IMG/VR virus record: IMGVR_UViG_3300042923_000058
Coordinates: 1-23,818 of that record
Length of the DNA stretch: 23,818 bases
Direction: 5' to 3' (one strand)
DNA from: a virus
The notes under the pieces were generated by a model. The model saw only the letters and a list, made by a program, of their open reading frames with translations. It was not told where the DNA came from and did no database searches. The position numbers were made by a program, and so were the translations under genes. Positions 6,458 to 13,766 of the stretch are shown one piece after another (position 1 is the first letter of the stretch; each line of letters starts with the position of its first letter).

Positions 6458-6486
6458 ACCAATTAAACAAAACAGTATGCTATAAT
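6453..6486 (+). promoter_or_regulatory. Candidate late promoter, extended -10, with upstream direct repeat
   Basis: TGCTATAAT (6478-6486) is a perfect extended -10 element. There is no good -35 at the usual distance. Instead the heptamer ATTAAAC is directly repeated at 6453-6459 and 6462-6468, about 25-40 bases before the expected start near 6493, where an activator would bind. A third copy is at 6400-6406 inside the regulator gene. A promoter with a strong -10 and weak -35, next to a regulator gene, fits an activator-dependent late promoter. Confidence 0.65.
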
Positions 6487-6492
6487 TACAAT

Positions 6493-6900
6493 AGAACGAG
6501 TATAACAAATTGTCCTTCATATATTCCTTCTACCTCCTTACGTTGCGGGACAAACGAAAACCGATACTGTTACCACACAGGATAAGTCAATCTCTTTATA
6601 ACGTCTGGCATCTGCCGGTTGTATCGAAAGGTTGATAGTGGTATCTTGTCTATGGATTATCATAGAGGTCGGGCGAATCGTCAACTGAACTGACCACAAT
6701 TACAGCAATAGACGATTGTTTGGTGGTGGAAAAGGTAGACACTATATCTAATAGATGTGCCGTGCAGATTAGAGAGAAAGCGGCTTGCGCGCATCATATA
6801 GGGTGCAAATCCCTATCCAAGCAATAACGACGAAATGATTATAACTAGCCGTAAGGCACATAAGCACTTGTAACTTAGAAATAGGTTGCAGGTGCTTTTT
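6493..6900 (+). ncRNA. Structured noncoding or leader RNA candidate, about 408 nt
   Basis: No protein gene fits here: the few ATGs open frames of about 13 codons or fewer without a ribosome-binding site. Between the promoter at 6481 and the terminator at 6862 many perfect stems can be drawn by eye: 6510-6515 with 6548-6553; 6562-6567 with 6621-6626, enclosing 6569-6572/6599-6602 and a hairpin 6605-6618; 6649-6654/6661-6666; 6676-6682/6711-6717; 6740-6742 plus 6746-6749 with 6753-6759; 6783-6787/6818-6822, enclosing 6798-6803/6811-6816; and a GUAA tetraloop hairpin 6848-6857. Possible pseudoknots are 6693-6697 with 6723-6727, and 6571-6576 with 6638-6643. It does not match a tRNA, group I or group II intron, or any large phage RNA I can recall in detail. 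Confidence 0.55.
6862..6900 (+). terminator. Intrinsic terminator of the 6.5-6.9 kb transcript
   Basis: AAGCAC at 6862-6867 pairs with GTGCTT at 6892-6897, and the stem continues inward through TGTAAC/GTTGCA to 13 pairs with two wobbles and a 10-base loop. The 3' arm runs straight into five T residues (6896-6900). It points toward the late genes and lies between the promoter and the phosphoesterase gene, so it either ends a separate RNA or acts as an attenuator. Confidence 0.85.
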
Positions 6901-6926
6901 CAATGCGAGAAAGGGGTGAAAGCCTT

Positions 6927-7997
6927 TTGTATATACCAATAGAAGTCAAGAAAAAGTGTATAGAGATGTCTAAGAACAATAAGACAGCAAGACAAGTATA
7001 CACGGAATACTATTCCACTCTATACGATACACAATATGAGAGTTTCAGAAGAATGCTTAAACAATGGAAGCATAAGAAATGGGCAGACAGTGAGTTATTA
7101 GAGGCTGGAAACCTTGGATACAATTATTTACCTCATGCCACGACGGTTCAGGTTAATGCTGCTGGTGAAGTAGTACAAGCCTGGATAAAGTCCAAAGGCA
7201 ATGACGGAATTTATATGCAGGTTATTGATGCTATAAAATCAATATCTCCATTTGAACCAGTAAAGCCTAAGATTAAAGAAATACTTGATAGGATGTTTGA
7301 AATAACATTCGATGATATGCATTGGGGCATTGCTTTCTTTGCTGATTATGAGGACACATTGGATGATACATTAGAGTTAATCAGGACGAGACAGTATAAA
7401 GAAATTAATATTGTCATCGGAGAAGATCTCATACATACAGAAGATTTAAAAGGTCATACCAGTAACGGGACCTACATCGGTGAAATAGATGTTAAAAGAG
7501 CGTACGATGACTGCTTAAGATTTTACTTTGCAATCATGCAGACGGCCCTAGAACATGCTGAAACTGTTAATGTAATATATTCCATGGGTAACCACTCAGA
7601 AACACTCTCATGGACGATTGTACAGGTTTTAAAGCATATGTTTCCACAGGCTAATTATGATGATAGGTTTGAGTATAGAAAGCTTATCACATACGGTAAT
7701 GTATTTATTGGATTAACTCACGGGGACACTATTCCTAATAATCTTTCTAAGGTAAAAGAATTATTCTTAGAAGAAAATCCGATTGAATATGCACATGCAA
7801 AGGTAAAGGAAATACATATAGGACACTTACATGCGGAAAAGGAATTAGGAGATTTAAACGGATGCTTGGTAAGGAGATTATCCACTAAGGTTCCGACAGA
7901 TAAATGGCACAAGAAAAACGGTTATACAATGGCTGCTAAGCGATTTATGTTGTTTGAATATACAACAGATAAGCTGGCAGCTATTTATTATGTGTAG
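6927..7997 (+). CDS. Calcineurin-like metallophosphoesterase, phage type
   Basis: I prefer the TTG start at 6927, which has AAAGGGGTG 8 bases upstream; the alternative ATG at 6903 touches the terminator T-run and has a poorer site. The N-terminal 60 residues are a helical, HTH-like region (KNNKTARQVYTEYYS, RRMLKQWKHKKW), then LPHATTVQVNAAGEVVQAWIKSK leads into a metallophosphoesterase domain. Metal-ligand motifs, numbered from 6927, are DMH (130-132), GED (165-167), GNHSE (221-225), THGD (264-267) and GHLH (299-302). The active site looks intact. Related proteins occur near terminase genes in Clostridia phages; the substrate is unknown, and nucleic-acid processing is an inference from position and family. 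Confidence 0.88.
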   Translation: MYIPIEVKKKCIEMSKNNKTARQVYTEYYSTLYDTQYESFRRMLKQWKHKKWADSELLEAGNLGYNYLPHATTVQVNAAGEVVQAWIKSKGNDGIYMQVIDAIKSISPFEPVKPKIKEILDRMFEITFDDMHWGIAFFADYEDTLDDTLELIRTRQYKEINIVIGEDLIHTEDLKGHTSNGTYIGEIDVKRAYDDCLRFYFAIMQTALEHAETVNVIYSMGNHSETLSWTIVQVLKHMFPQANYDDRFEYRKLITYGNVFIGLTHGDTIPNNLSKVKELFLEENPIEYAHAKVKEIHIGHLHAEKELGDLNGCLVRRLSTKVPTDKWHKKNGYTMAAKRFMLFEYTTDKLAAIYYV

Positions 7998-8006
7998 GAG
8001 GTAAAT

Positions 8007-8336
8007 ATGTCAGTAGAAGAAATATTAAAAACGGAATATTCTTTACAATTTGACGAGCTTAGAAAAAAGATGATGGCTACATCGTTTTACAAGTATGGCA
8101 CAGTTAAAGATAATGCCATGAGTGGTACTCAGGACTTCGTAAAAAGCTTAGATATCCGGTTAGATAAGTTTAAACAGACAAAGAATGTTGAATACCTCGC
8201 TGATGTTGCTAACTTCTGCATGATGCTGTTTATGTATCCTGAGCCATTTGGATGCCACTACAGACCTACAGACAGCAAGGAATCACCAGGCATAGACGGT
8301 ATGAGTGTTAAAGAAATTATGGATTATACGGAGTAA
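8007..8336 (+). CDS. Hypothetical late-region protein, 109 aa
   Basis: ATG 8007 lies behind TAGGAGG, 9 bases after the phosphoesterase stop. The protein has a recognisable shape shared with small Lachnospiraceae phage proteins: FDELRKKMMATSFYKYGTVKDN, then NVEYLADVANFCMMLFMYPE, then a C-terminal PTDSKESPGIDGMSV. No function has been assigned to proteins of this look, and no catalytic or metal motif is evident. Its location between the phosphoesterase and terminase suggests a role around packaging, but nothing in the sequence shows it. Confidence 0.82.
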   Translation: MSVEEILKTEYSLQFDELRKKMMATSFYKYGTVKDNAMSGTQDFVKSLDIRLDKFKQTKNVEYLADVANFCMMLFMYPEPFGCHYRPTDSKESPGIDGMSVKEIMDYTE

Positions 8337-8340
8337 GCCT

Positions 8341-8496
8341 ATGAAAATATTAAATAAACTAAAACAAATATTCTTCTGTAAACATAAATGGGTCGCTGCC
8401 GGTGAGTACTTCGAAACAGATCACCGTGGACACTTACAAAAGAAATACATATGGCGTTGCTCTAAATGCAGAAAGGCACACTATGGCAGCACATAA
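8341..8496 (+). CDS. Small CxH...CxxC protein, 51 aa
   Basis: ATG 8341 is 4 bases after the previous stop, with GGAG 8 bases upstream. An in-frame start at 8305 would overlap the previous gene. The protein begins with a basic amphipathic helix (MKILNKLKQIFFCKHKW) and carries a probable zinc site from Cys13/His15 and Cys40/Cys43. Proteins beginning 'FFCKHKW' and ending with a CxxC pair are common in phages and lack a known function. It overlaps the next gene by 14 bases. Confidence 0.75.
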   Translation: MKILNKLKQIFFCKHKWVAAGEYFETDHRGHLQKKYIWRCSKCRKAHYGST

Positions 8497-8617
8497 GACT
8501 TGCATAGGATGCAAACATATAAGCAGCCGTAAGTGTGGGTGTATTGTTAAGATACGGGGTAGCAGTGGGGCGGTTGGGTATAAAAAGGTGCCAGATAAAA
8601 GATGCAAAGAGAAGTAG
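8483..8617 (+). CDS. Small cysteine-rich protein, 44 aa
   Basis: The start ATG 8483 lies behind GAAAGG within the end of the previous gene. The product is basic and Cys-rich: Cys7/Cys10, Cys18/Cys20 and Cys41, compatible with a small zinc knuckle (KTCIGCKHISSRKCGC). The function is unknown. Its 3' end overlaps possible upstream starts of the terminase gene; the terminase ATG I prefer lies at 8626. Confidence 0.6.
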   Translation: MAAHKTCIGCKHISSRKCGCIVKIRGSSGAVGYKKVPDKRCKEK

Positions 8618-8625
8618 GTGGTGAT

Positions 8626-10764
8626 ATGCCAAGGGCTAGAGACCCTAACAGAGATAAAGCATATGAAATATATAAGAGCAATCCTAATATGGAATTAACT
8701 GAGATTGCAAGTCAGTTAAACATCCCTGTTACTACAGTACGTAGTTGGAAGTCACGGGATGAATGGGAACGCAATGCAACGCAACGCAATGCAACAATAA
8801 CAAAGCCTATTGATGATGGAACCAAGGAAACCATGTTAAATGAAAACCTTACCCATGAGCAAAGGCTTTTTTGTATATATTACAGTAAGATATTCAATGC
8901 TACTCAGTCCTATATAAATGCATATAAGTGTGATTATGAAACAGCTAATGCAAATGGCTCTAGACTGCTAGGAAAAGCTAGTGTAAAAGAAGAGATACAA
9001 AGGCTACAAGAAATCAAGCGTCAGCAGATAGTTTCCAGTGTGGACGATGTAATTGAACTACACATGCGTATAGCCTTTGCTGATATAGGCAATTACTTAA
9101 CATTCGGACAGAAAAAAGTTCCTCAATGGAAAAAGAATAAGGACGATATAGATGTACCTATTATTGATCCTAACACTGGGCAGCAAAAGGTTGCAATCTA
9201 TAATGAGATTAATTTAAAAGAATCAAATGTAACGGACACGCAGATTATCCAAGAAGTCAAAGAGGGTAGGGACGGTGTCTCAGTTAAATTAGCAGATAAG
9301 AATAAATCCTTAGAATGGTTAACAAAATACTTCCTTATGAATCCTATGGATAAGCATAAGATAGAATATGACCGCCTTAAGTTAGAGCTTGAATACAAAA
9401 AGTCGGAGCCAGAAGAGTCCAAAGGTGGAGTTAAATATACTGGGATACCTGCTTCAATGATAGCACCGGCATTCATTAAGGTTGTTCATGACATACAAGA
9501 AGAACTATACAATGAATATGTATTCCCTGGAGGTAGGGGTTCCACAAAATCATCGTTCATATCACTTGAGATAGTGGATTTAATAGAAAAGAATCCAGAA
9601 ATGCACGCTGCTGTATTTAGGCAAGTAGGAAATACCTTAAGAGATTCAGTATATGCACAGATGTGCTGGGCAATATCAGCATTAGGGCTTGAGGATGAAT
9701 ATAAATGTAATGTATCACCTCTGGAAATCACCAAGAAGTCAACAGGACAAAAGATATTCTTCCGTGGTAATGATGATCCGATGAAATCTAAAGGTATTAA
9801 AGCGCCTGCGTTGAAGAAAGAAGCTATCCGCCGGATCAAGATAAATAGAGAAAAGCTAAAAGGCCTTAATAAACATCACAATATGATGAAGGTTGAGAAC
9901 GGTTATATCGGAATCCTATGGTTTGAAGAATTAGACCAATTTAAAGGAGCCGAAGCAGTAAGAACGGTTACACAATCAGTTGTGCGTGGTGGTGAGAAAA
10001 CATACATATTCAAATCATTCAATCCACCTAAAAGTGCAAATAACTGGGCAAATAAATATATCAAAGTGCCAAAGCCTGGAATGTTGGTTACACTCAGTAA
10101 CTATTTAGATGTACCTAAGTCGTGGTTAGGAAAGCCGTTCCTGGATGAAGCGGAGCATTTAAAAGAAACTAACCCAACAGCTTACGAAAATGAGTATATG
10201 GGTGTTGCTAATGGTACAGGTGGTAATGTATTTGACAATGTCACAATAAAAACGATTACCGATGAAGAAATTGCAATATTTGATAGATTATACTTTGGTG
10301 TTGACTGGGGGTGGTATCCTGACCCATGGGCATTTAATAAGATGTATTACAATGCTAATCAACACAAGCTTTATATCTTGGATGAAGATAGAAAGAATAA
10401 GACAAAGAACGAAGAGACAGCAAGAATATTACGAGAAGAACACGGCATAGGCCCCAATGACCGTATAACATGTGATAGTGCAGAACAGAAATCAGTAAAT
10501 GACTATAAGGATTATGGATTGTTTGCGAGGGGTGCTATCAAGGGACCTGGCAGTGTGGAATATTCAATGAAATGGTTAGCTTCTTTAGCAGAGATCATTA
10601 TCGATAATAGCCGTACACCTCATACAGCTACTGAGTTCCTTGACTATGAGTATGACAGAGACAAAGAAGGAAACATTATAAGCGGTTATCCAGATAAGAA
10701 TAACCATCAAATAGATGCAATAAGATACGCCCTTGAGGAAGTATGGAAAAGGAGGGGGCAATGA
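8626..10764 (+). CDS. Terminase, small and large subunits fused in one frame
   Basis: ATG 8626 follows AGGTGG; an in-frame ATG at 8602 lies inside the previous gene. The 712-residue frame contains two proteins that are normally separate. Residues 1-265 are a small subunit: an N-terminal HTH (MELTEIASQLNIPVTTVRSWKSRDEW, 22-47) and a Terminase_2-like region (LTHEQRLFCIYYSKIFNATQSYINAY). Residues 270-712 are a large subunit: Walker A GGRGSTKS (302-309), Walker B ILWFEE (430-435), and RNase H-like nuclease acids Asp560 (VDWGW), Asp617 (CDSAEQ) and Asp697 (QIDAIRY). It recognises phage DNA, then cuts and pumps it into proheads using ATP. I see no internal start with a good ribosome-binding site at the junction. 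About 33 extra residues (393-425) precede Walker B. Confidence 0.93.
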   Translation: MPRARDPNRDKAYEIYKSNPNMELTEIASQLNIPVTTVRSWKSRDEWERNATQRNATITKPIDDGTKETMLNENLTHEQRLFCIYYSKIFNATQSYINAYKCDYETANANGSRLLGKASVKEEIQRLQEIKRQQIVSSVDDVIELHMRIAFADIGNYLTFGQKKVPQWKKNKDDIDVPIIDPNTGQQKVAIYNEINLKESNVTDTQIIQEVKEGRDGVSVKLADKNKSLEWLTKYFLMNPMDKHKIEYDRLKLELEYKKSEPEESKGGVKYTGIPASMIAPAFIKVVHDIQEELYNEYVFPGGRGSTKSSFISLEIVDLIEKNPEMHAAVFRQVGNTLRDSVYAQMCWAISALGLEDEYKCNVSPLEITKKSTGQKIFFRGNDDPMKSKGIKAPALKKEAIRRIKINREKLKGLNKHHNMMKVENGYIGILWFEELDQFKGAEAVRTVTQSVVRGGEKTYIFKSFNPPKSANNWANKYIKVPKPGMLVTLSNYLDVPKSWLGKPFLDEAEHLKETNPTAYENEYMGVANGTGGNVFDNVTIKTITDEEIAIFDRLYFGVDWGWYPDPWAFNKMYYNANQHKLYILDEDRKNKTKNEETARILREEHGIGPNDRITCDSAEQKSVNDYKDYGLFARGAIKGPGSVEYSMKWLASLAEIIIDNSRTPHTATEFLDYEYDRDKEGNIISGYPDKNNHQIDAIRYALEEVWKRRGQ
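8771..8795 (+). repeat. Five tandem GCAAY pentamers inside the terminase small-subunit region
   Basis: GCAAT, GCAAC, GCAAC, GCAAT and GCAAC occur head to tail in 25 bases, encoding the repeated peptide RNATQRNAT between the HTH and the core of the small-subunit part. In P22 and SPP1 the pac recognition site lies in or near the small-terminase gene, so this array is a candidate packaging signal. Confidence 0.8.
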
Positions 10765-12146
10765 TGCTGCAGAGATTAAGAGACTTTATAAGGCAGGTGT
10801 TAAATAAGATGTTTAATCGAAACACTTTAGAAAGAGAAATGCAAGTTGATATTGTCACCAGTGATAAGATGGCAAGGGCTATACAGGAATGGACGGAGAT
10901 TTACGAAGATCGTGCTCCATGGTTGAGTGAGACTGTACAAAGCATGAATTTAGGTGCCACCATAGCTAGTGAGTACGCCAGATTAACCACGTTGGAAATG
11001 GTGTCTAAGATTGAGGGTAATGAGTATCTTAATGAACAGTATCAAGCTGTTATAGATAGTATAAGGATATATACAGAATATGCTTGTGCTAAAGGTGGAT
11101 TAGTATTCAAACCTTATGTATCAGGTCAGAATATAGAGGTAGACCTCACACAAGCGGACTGTTTCTTTCCTACAGCTTATAACAGCCGTGGAGAGATAAC
11201 CGGTGCGGTATTCGTAGATACAAAGACGATAGGTGAAACACTGTATACCAGGTTAGAATATCATAATCTTGCTTCTGAGGGATATTACATATCAAACAAG
11301 GCATACAAGACAAAGAATATTGAGGGTAATAATTCAATAGGCAATGAGATAATGCTTACAGAGGTAAATGACTGGGCAGAGCTCGAACCAGAGATTATGA
11401 TTCAGAATGTAGACAAGCCTCTATTTGCCTATTTCAAGGTACCAATAGCTAATACGATAGATACAACATCACCATTGGGTGTTTCGGTCTATTCTAGGGC
11501 AATTAATGATATCAAAGAGGCAGATAAACAATATTCTAGACTTCTATGGGAGTTCGAAGGTGGCGAACTAGCTATTGATGCTAGTGAGGATTGCTTCAAG
11601 AAAACCGGTACAGATGAATTTGAGTTACCAGAAGGGAAAGAAAGACTGTACCGTAAACTAAGATACGGGATGGATGAAGTAAATAAAGCTTTTGAAGTGT
11701 TTTCTCCACAGTTGCGTGACCAATCCTTACTTAATGGACTTAACAGCCTTTTAAAGCAGATTGAATATAAGAGTGGGTTGGCCTATGGAACTATATCAGA
11801 TCCCCAACAGGTAGATAAGACAGCAGAAGAGATTAAGACGAGCAAGCAAAGGTCTTATCAAAGTATAACGGATACTCAGAAAGCATTGCAGAAAGCACTT
11901 GAGCATCTTGTATATTGCATGGATATTATAGGACAACTATCCGGTCTACCAACCAAAGGCAAGAATGAAGTAACCTTTGAATGGGATGACAGTATTCTCA
12001 TTGATGCGGAGAAGGAAAGAGCACAGGACAGACAGGATATGTCTGCAGGTATTATGAGACCAGAAGAATACAGGTCTAAATGGTATGGTGAATCTCTGGA
12101 AGAGGCATTAAAAAATTTGCCGGAACAGGCTGACGTTATTCAATAA
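10761..12146 (+). CDS. Portal protein
   Basis: The start is the first of two adjacent ATGs (10761), overlapping the terminase stop; AAGGAGG lies just upstream, and the second ATG (10764) has the better spacing. The 461-residue product shows features of siphophage portals: an acidic helix-rich N-terminus (APWLSETVQSMNLGATIASEYARL), a beta-rich wing domain (GGLVFKPYVSGQNIEVDLTQADCFFPT), the PLGVSVYSRAINDIKEADKQYSRLLWEFEGG helix region, then SGLAYGTISDP and a C-terminal helical crown. It forms the dodecameric DNA channel at one capsid vertex and binds terminase. Position after terminase and before the minor head gene is standard. Confidence 0.93.
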   Translation: MMLQRLRDFIRQVLNKMFNRNTLEREMQVDIVTSDKMARAIQEWTEIYEDRAPWLSETVQSMNLGATIASEYARLTTLEMVSKIEGNEYLNEQYQAVIDSIRIYTEYACAKGGLVFKPYVSGQNIEVDLTQADCFFPTAYNSRGEITGAVFVDTKTIGETLYTRLEYHNLASEGYYISNKAYKTKNIEGNNSIGNEIMLTEVNDWAELEPEIMIQNVDKPLFAYFKVPIANTIDTTSPLGVSVYSRAINDIKEADKQYSRLLWEFEGGELAIDASEDCFKKTGTDEFELPEGKERLYRKLRYGMDEVNKAFEVFSPQLRDQSLLNGLNSLLKQIEYKSGLAYGTISDPQQVDKTAEEIKTSKQRSYQSITDTQKALQKALEHLVYCMDIIGQLSGLPTKGKNEVTFEWDDSILIDAEKERAQDRQDMSAGIMRPEEYRSKWYGESLEEALKNLPEQADVIQ

Positions 12147-12157
12147 AGGAGGCACAT

Positions 12158-12340
12158 ATGTATAAGGCAGTATATAAATGCAAGTTGTGTGGACAGGAAA
12201 AAACAGAGGATATAATAGATTCTGATTTTGATATAGCACAACATAAGTATCCACTTTGTACATTGTTCAAGTATCATAACTGTGAAGATCATAATGTTGG
12301 AGTGTTAGAGTTGGTTGGAATAAAGAAGATAGGAGGTTAA
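12158..12340 (+). CDS. Small zinc-finger-like protein, 60 aa
   Basis: ATG 12158 lies behind AAAGGAGG. Cys8 and Cys11 (CKLC) plus Cys34, His40, Cys42 and His45 make a probable metal site, and the protein ends GVLELVGIKKIGG, a pattern seen in small phage proteins of unknown role. It sits between portal and minor head genes, a place where accessory genes are often inserted. The base composition is similar to its neighbours. Confidence 0.8.
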   Translation: MYKAVYKCKLCGQEKTEDIIDSDFDIAQHKYPLCTLFKYHNCEDHNVGVLELVGIKKIGG

Positions 12341-12345
12341 CAGAC

Positions 12346-12630
12346 ATGACATATAGAAAGAAACCAATAATTATTGAAGCAATTCAATGGACGGGTAATC
12401 CCAAATCCACAACTGTAGATAATGACTTATCATTTGTTGATGCATATAAGAATAGAACTTTTAAATTGAATGGGGATAAATTGCTAATCAACACTCTTGA
12501 AGGTGAAATGACAGCAAACCCTGGAGATTTTATTATAAAGTGGGTACAAGGTGAATTTTATCCTTGCAAACCTGATATATTTGATCAGACATATGAGGCG
12601 GTGGATGAATGCTTACACCAGCAGAATTAG
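12346..12630 (+). CDS. PGDF-type small phage protein, 94 aa
   Basis: It starts at ATG 12346 behind ATAGGAGG. The sequence follows a well-known small phage protein type: MTYRKKPIIIEAIQWTGN at the N-terminus, then NTLEGEMTANPGDFIIKWVQGEFYPCKPDIFDQTYE at about 49-84. These proteins are widespread in tailed phages and their function is not known. The 3' end overlaps the minor head gene by 22 bases, so despite its accessory look it is tied into late operon translation. Confidence 0.88.
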   Translation: MTYRKKPIIIEAIQWTGNPKSTTVDNDLSFVDAYKNRTFKLNGDKLLINTLEGEMTANPGDFIIKWVQGEFYPCKPDIFDQTYEAVDECLHQQN

Positions 12631-13766
12631 AGCAAATACCATTACCGATACAAAAGCTGTTACTAGACCTATCAATGACTATTATGGAAGATGTGATAGA
12701 ACGTATATCGATGATTGACAGTATATCCAGAACGACTGACTTTGAGATATACCAATTAAGCCGATTAGGGGTATCAAGCAATACCATTAGAAAAGCCATA
12801 CAGACCACATTACAAAAGAGCGATGATGAAATTAATAAGATATACAATGAAATTATCAAAGATGGTTATTCAAGGGATGAAAACTTATACAGGGCTACTG
12901 GTAAGCCATTCACACGATATGAGGACAATAAGCCATTACAGCAGCTTATAGAGGCTGTTAAAAGGCAAACGCGTGAAGAATTGGTGAATATCACACAGAC
13001 AACATCTGTTAAGGTAAAAGGGCCTGTGGGTTCCGGTTATCAGGATACAGCTGATTACTTTAAGTCCCGACTTGACCAAGCAATTAGCGAGATCACATCT
13101 GGGGCATTCGATTATAATAAGACTGCCTTAAATGCTATTAAAGACATGACTAAATCAGGTATAAGAACAGCAGAATATGACACTGGATGGAGAAACAGAA
13201 TTGATGTTGCTGCTAGAAGGGCTGTAATGACAGGGGTAACACAGGTAGTCGGTAAGATAAATGAAATGAATGCAGAATCACTTGAGACTAATTATTTCGA
13301 GGTATCTTGGCATGCTACGGCAAGGCCTACACATCAAGTTTGGCAAGGGCGTGTGTACAGTAAGGAAGAGTTACAAACAGTATGCGGACTTGGTACTGGT
13401 CCAGGTTTAAGCGGTTGGAATTGTTATCATTCATATTATCCTTTTCTTCCTGGTATATCAAAGCGTACATATACCGACGAACAGTTAGAAGAAATGAATC
13501 GTAAAGAGAATGAGAAGAAAGCATATAAGGATAAAGAATATACCACATACGAAGCTACACAGCGACAGAGAGAACTAGAAACCATCATGAGGAAGATAAG
13601 GCAGGATATACACCTCGAAATAATAGCTGGTCTGCCAGATGATACGATTGCCATTGACAAGATAAGATATAGAGTTGCAATGAAAGAGTATGTTGATTTC
13701 TCAACAAAAATGCAACTACCACAGCAAAGAGCAAGGATATATCAAGATGGATTAGGGAGGGTGTAA
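12609..13766 (+). CDS. Minor head protein (Phage_min_cap2 / SPP1 gp7-like)
   Basis: This 385-residue protein has the pattern of phage minor capsid protein 2: a long helical N-terminus with a repeated IYNEIIKDGY-like region, the middle VAARRAVMTGVTQVVGKINEMNA (about 197-219), and the MuF-type core with HATARPTHQVWQGRVYS (236-252), CGLGTGPGLSGWNCYHSYYPFLPG and a C-terminal Lys/Glu-rich helix. Such proteins join the capsid interior near the portal and may enter the cell with the DNA. Start ATG 12609 lies behind GGCGGTGG inside the end of the previous gene. Its stop overlaps the ATG of the next small gene. Confidence 0.9.
   Translation: MLTPAELEQIPLPIQKLLLDLSMTIMEDVIERISMIDSISRTTDFEIYQLSRLGVSSNTIRKAIQTTLQKSDDEINKIYNEIIKDGYSRDENLYRATGKPFTRYEDNKPLQQLIEAVKRQTREELVNITQTTSVKVKGPVGSGYQDTADYFKSRLDQAISEITSGAFDYNKTALNAIKDMTKSGIRTAEYDTGWRNRIDVAARRAVMTGVTQVVGKINEMNAESLETNYFEVSWHATARPTHQVWQGRVYSKEELQTVCGLGTGPGLSGWNCYHSYYPFLPGISKRTYTDEQLEEMNRKENEKKAYKDKEYTTYEATQRQRELETIMRKIRQDIHLEIIAGLPDDTIAIDKIRYRVAMKEYVDFSTKMQLPQQRARIYQDGLGRV

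Noticed and set aside
6401-6520. Minus-strand 39-codon frame with a hydrophobic product and TAAGGAGG about 12 bases upstream, toxin-like in appearance
   Set aside because: It is antisense to the end of the regulator gene, no minus-strand promoter is visible, and the ribosome-binding-site match is the same bases as the anti-SD motif. It could be tested, but chance is more likely.
6783-6830. tRNA-like T-arm (GGG TGCAAAT CCC)
   Set aside because: There is no matching 7-bp acceptor stem, D-arm or anticodon arm at tRNA distances. The hairpin fits better as part of a larger stem closed by GCTTG/CAAGC.
6487-6900. Group I or group II intron remnant
   Set aside because: No domain V-like hairpin, no group I core pairing and no interrupted gene on either side could be found.
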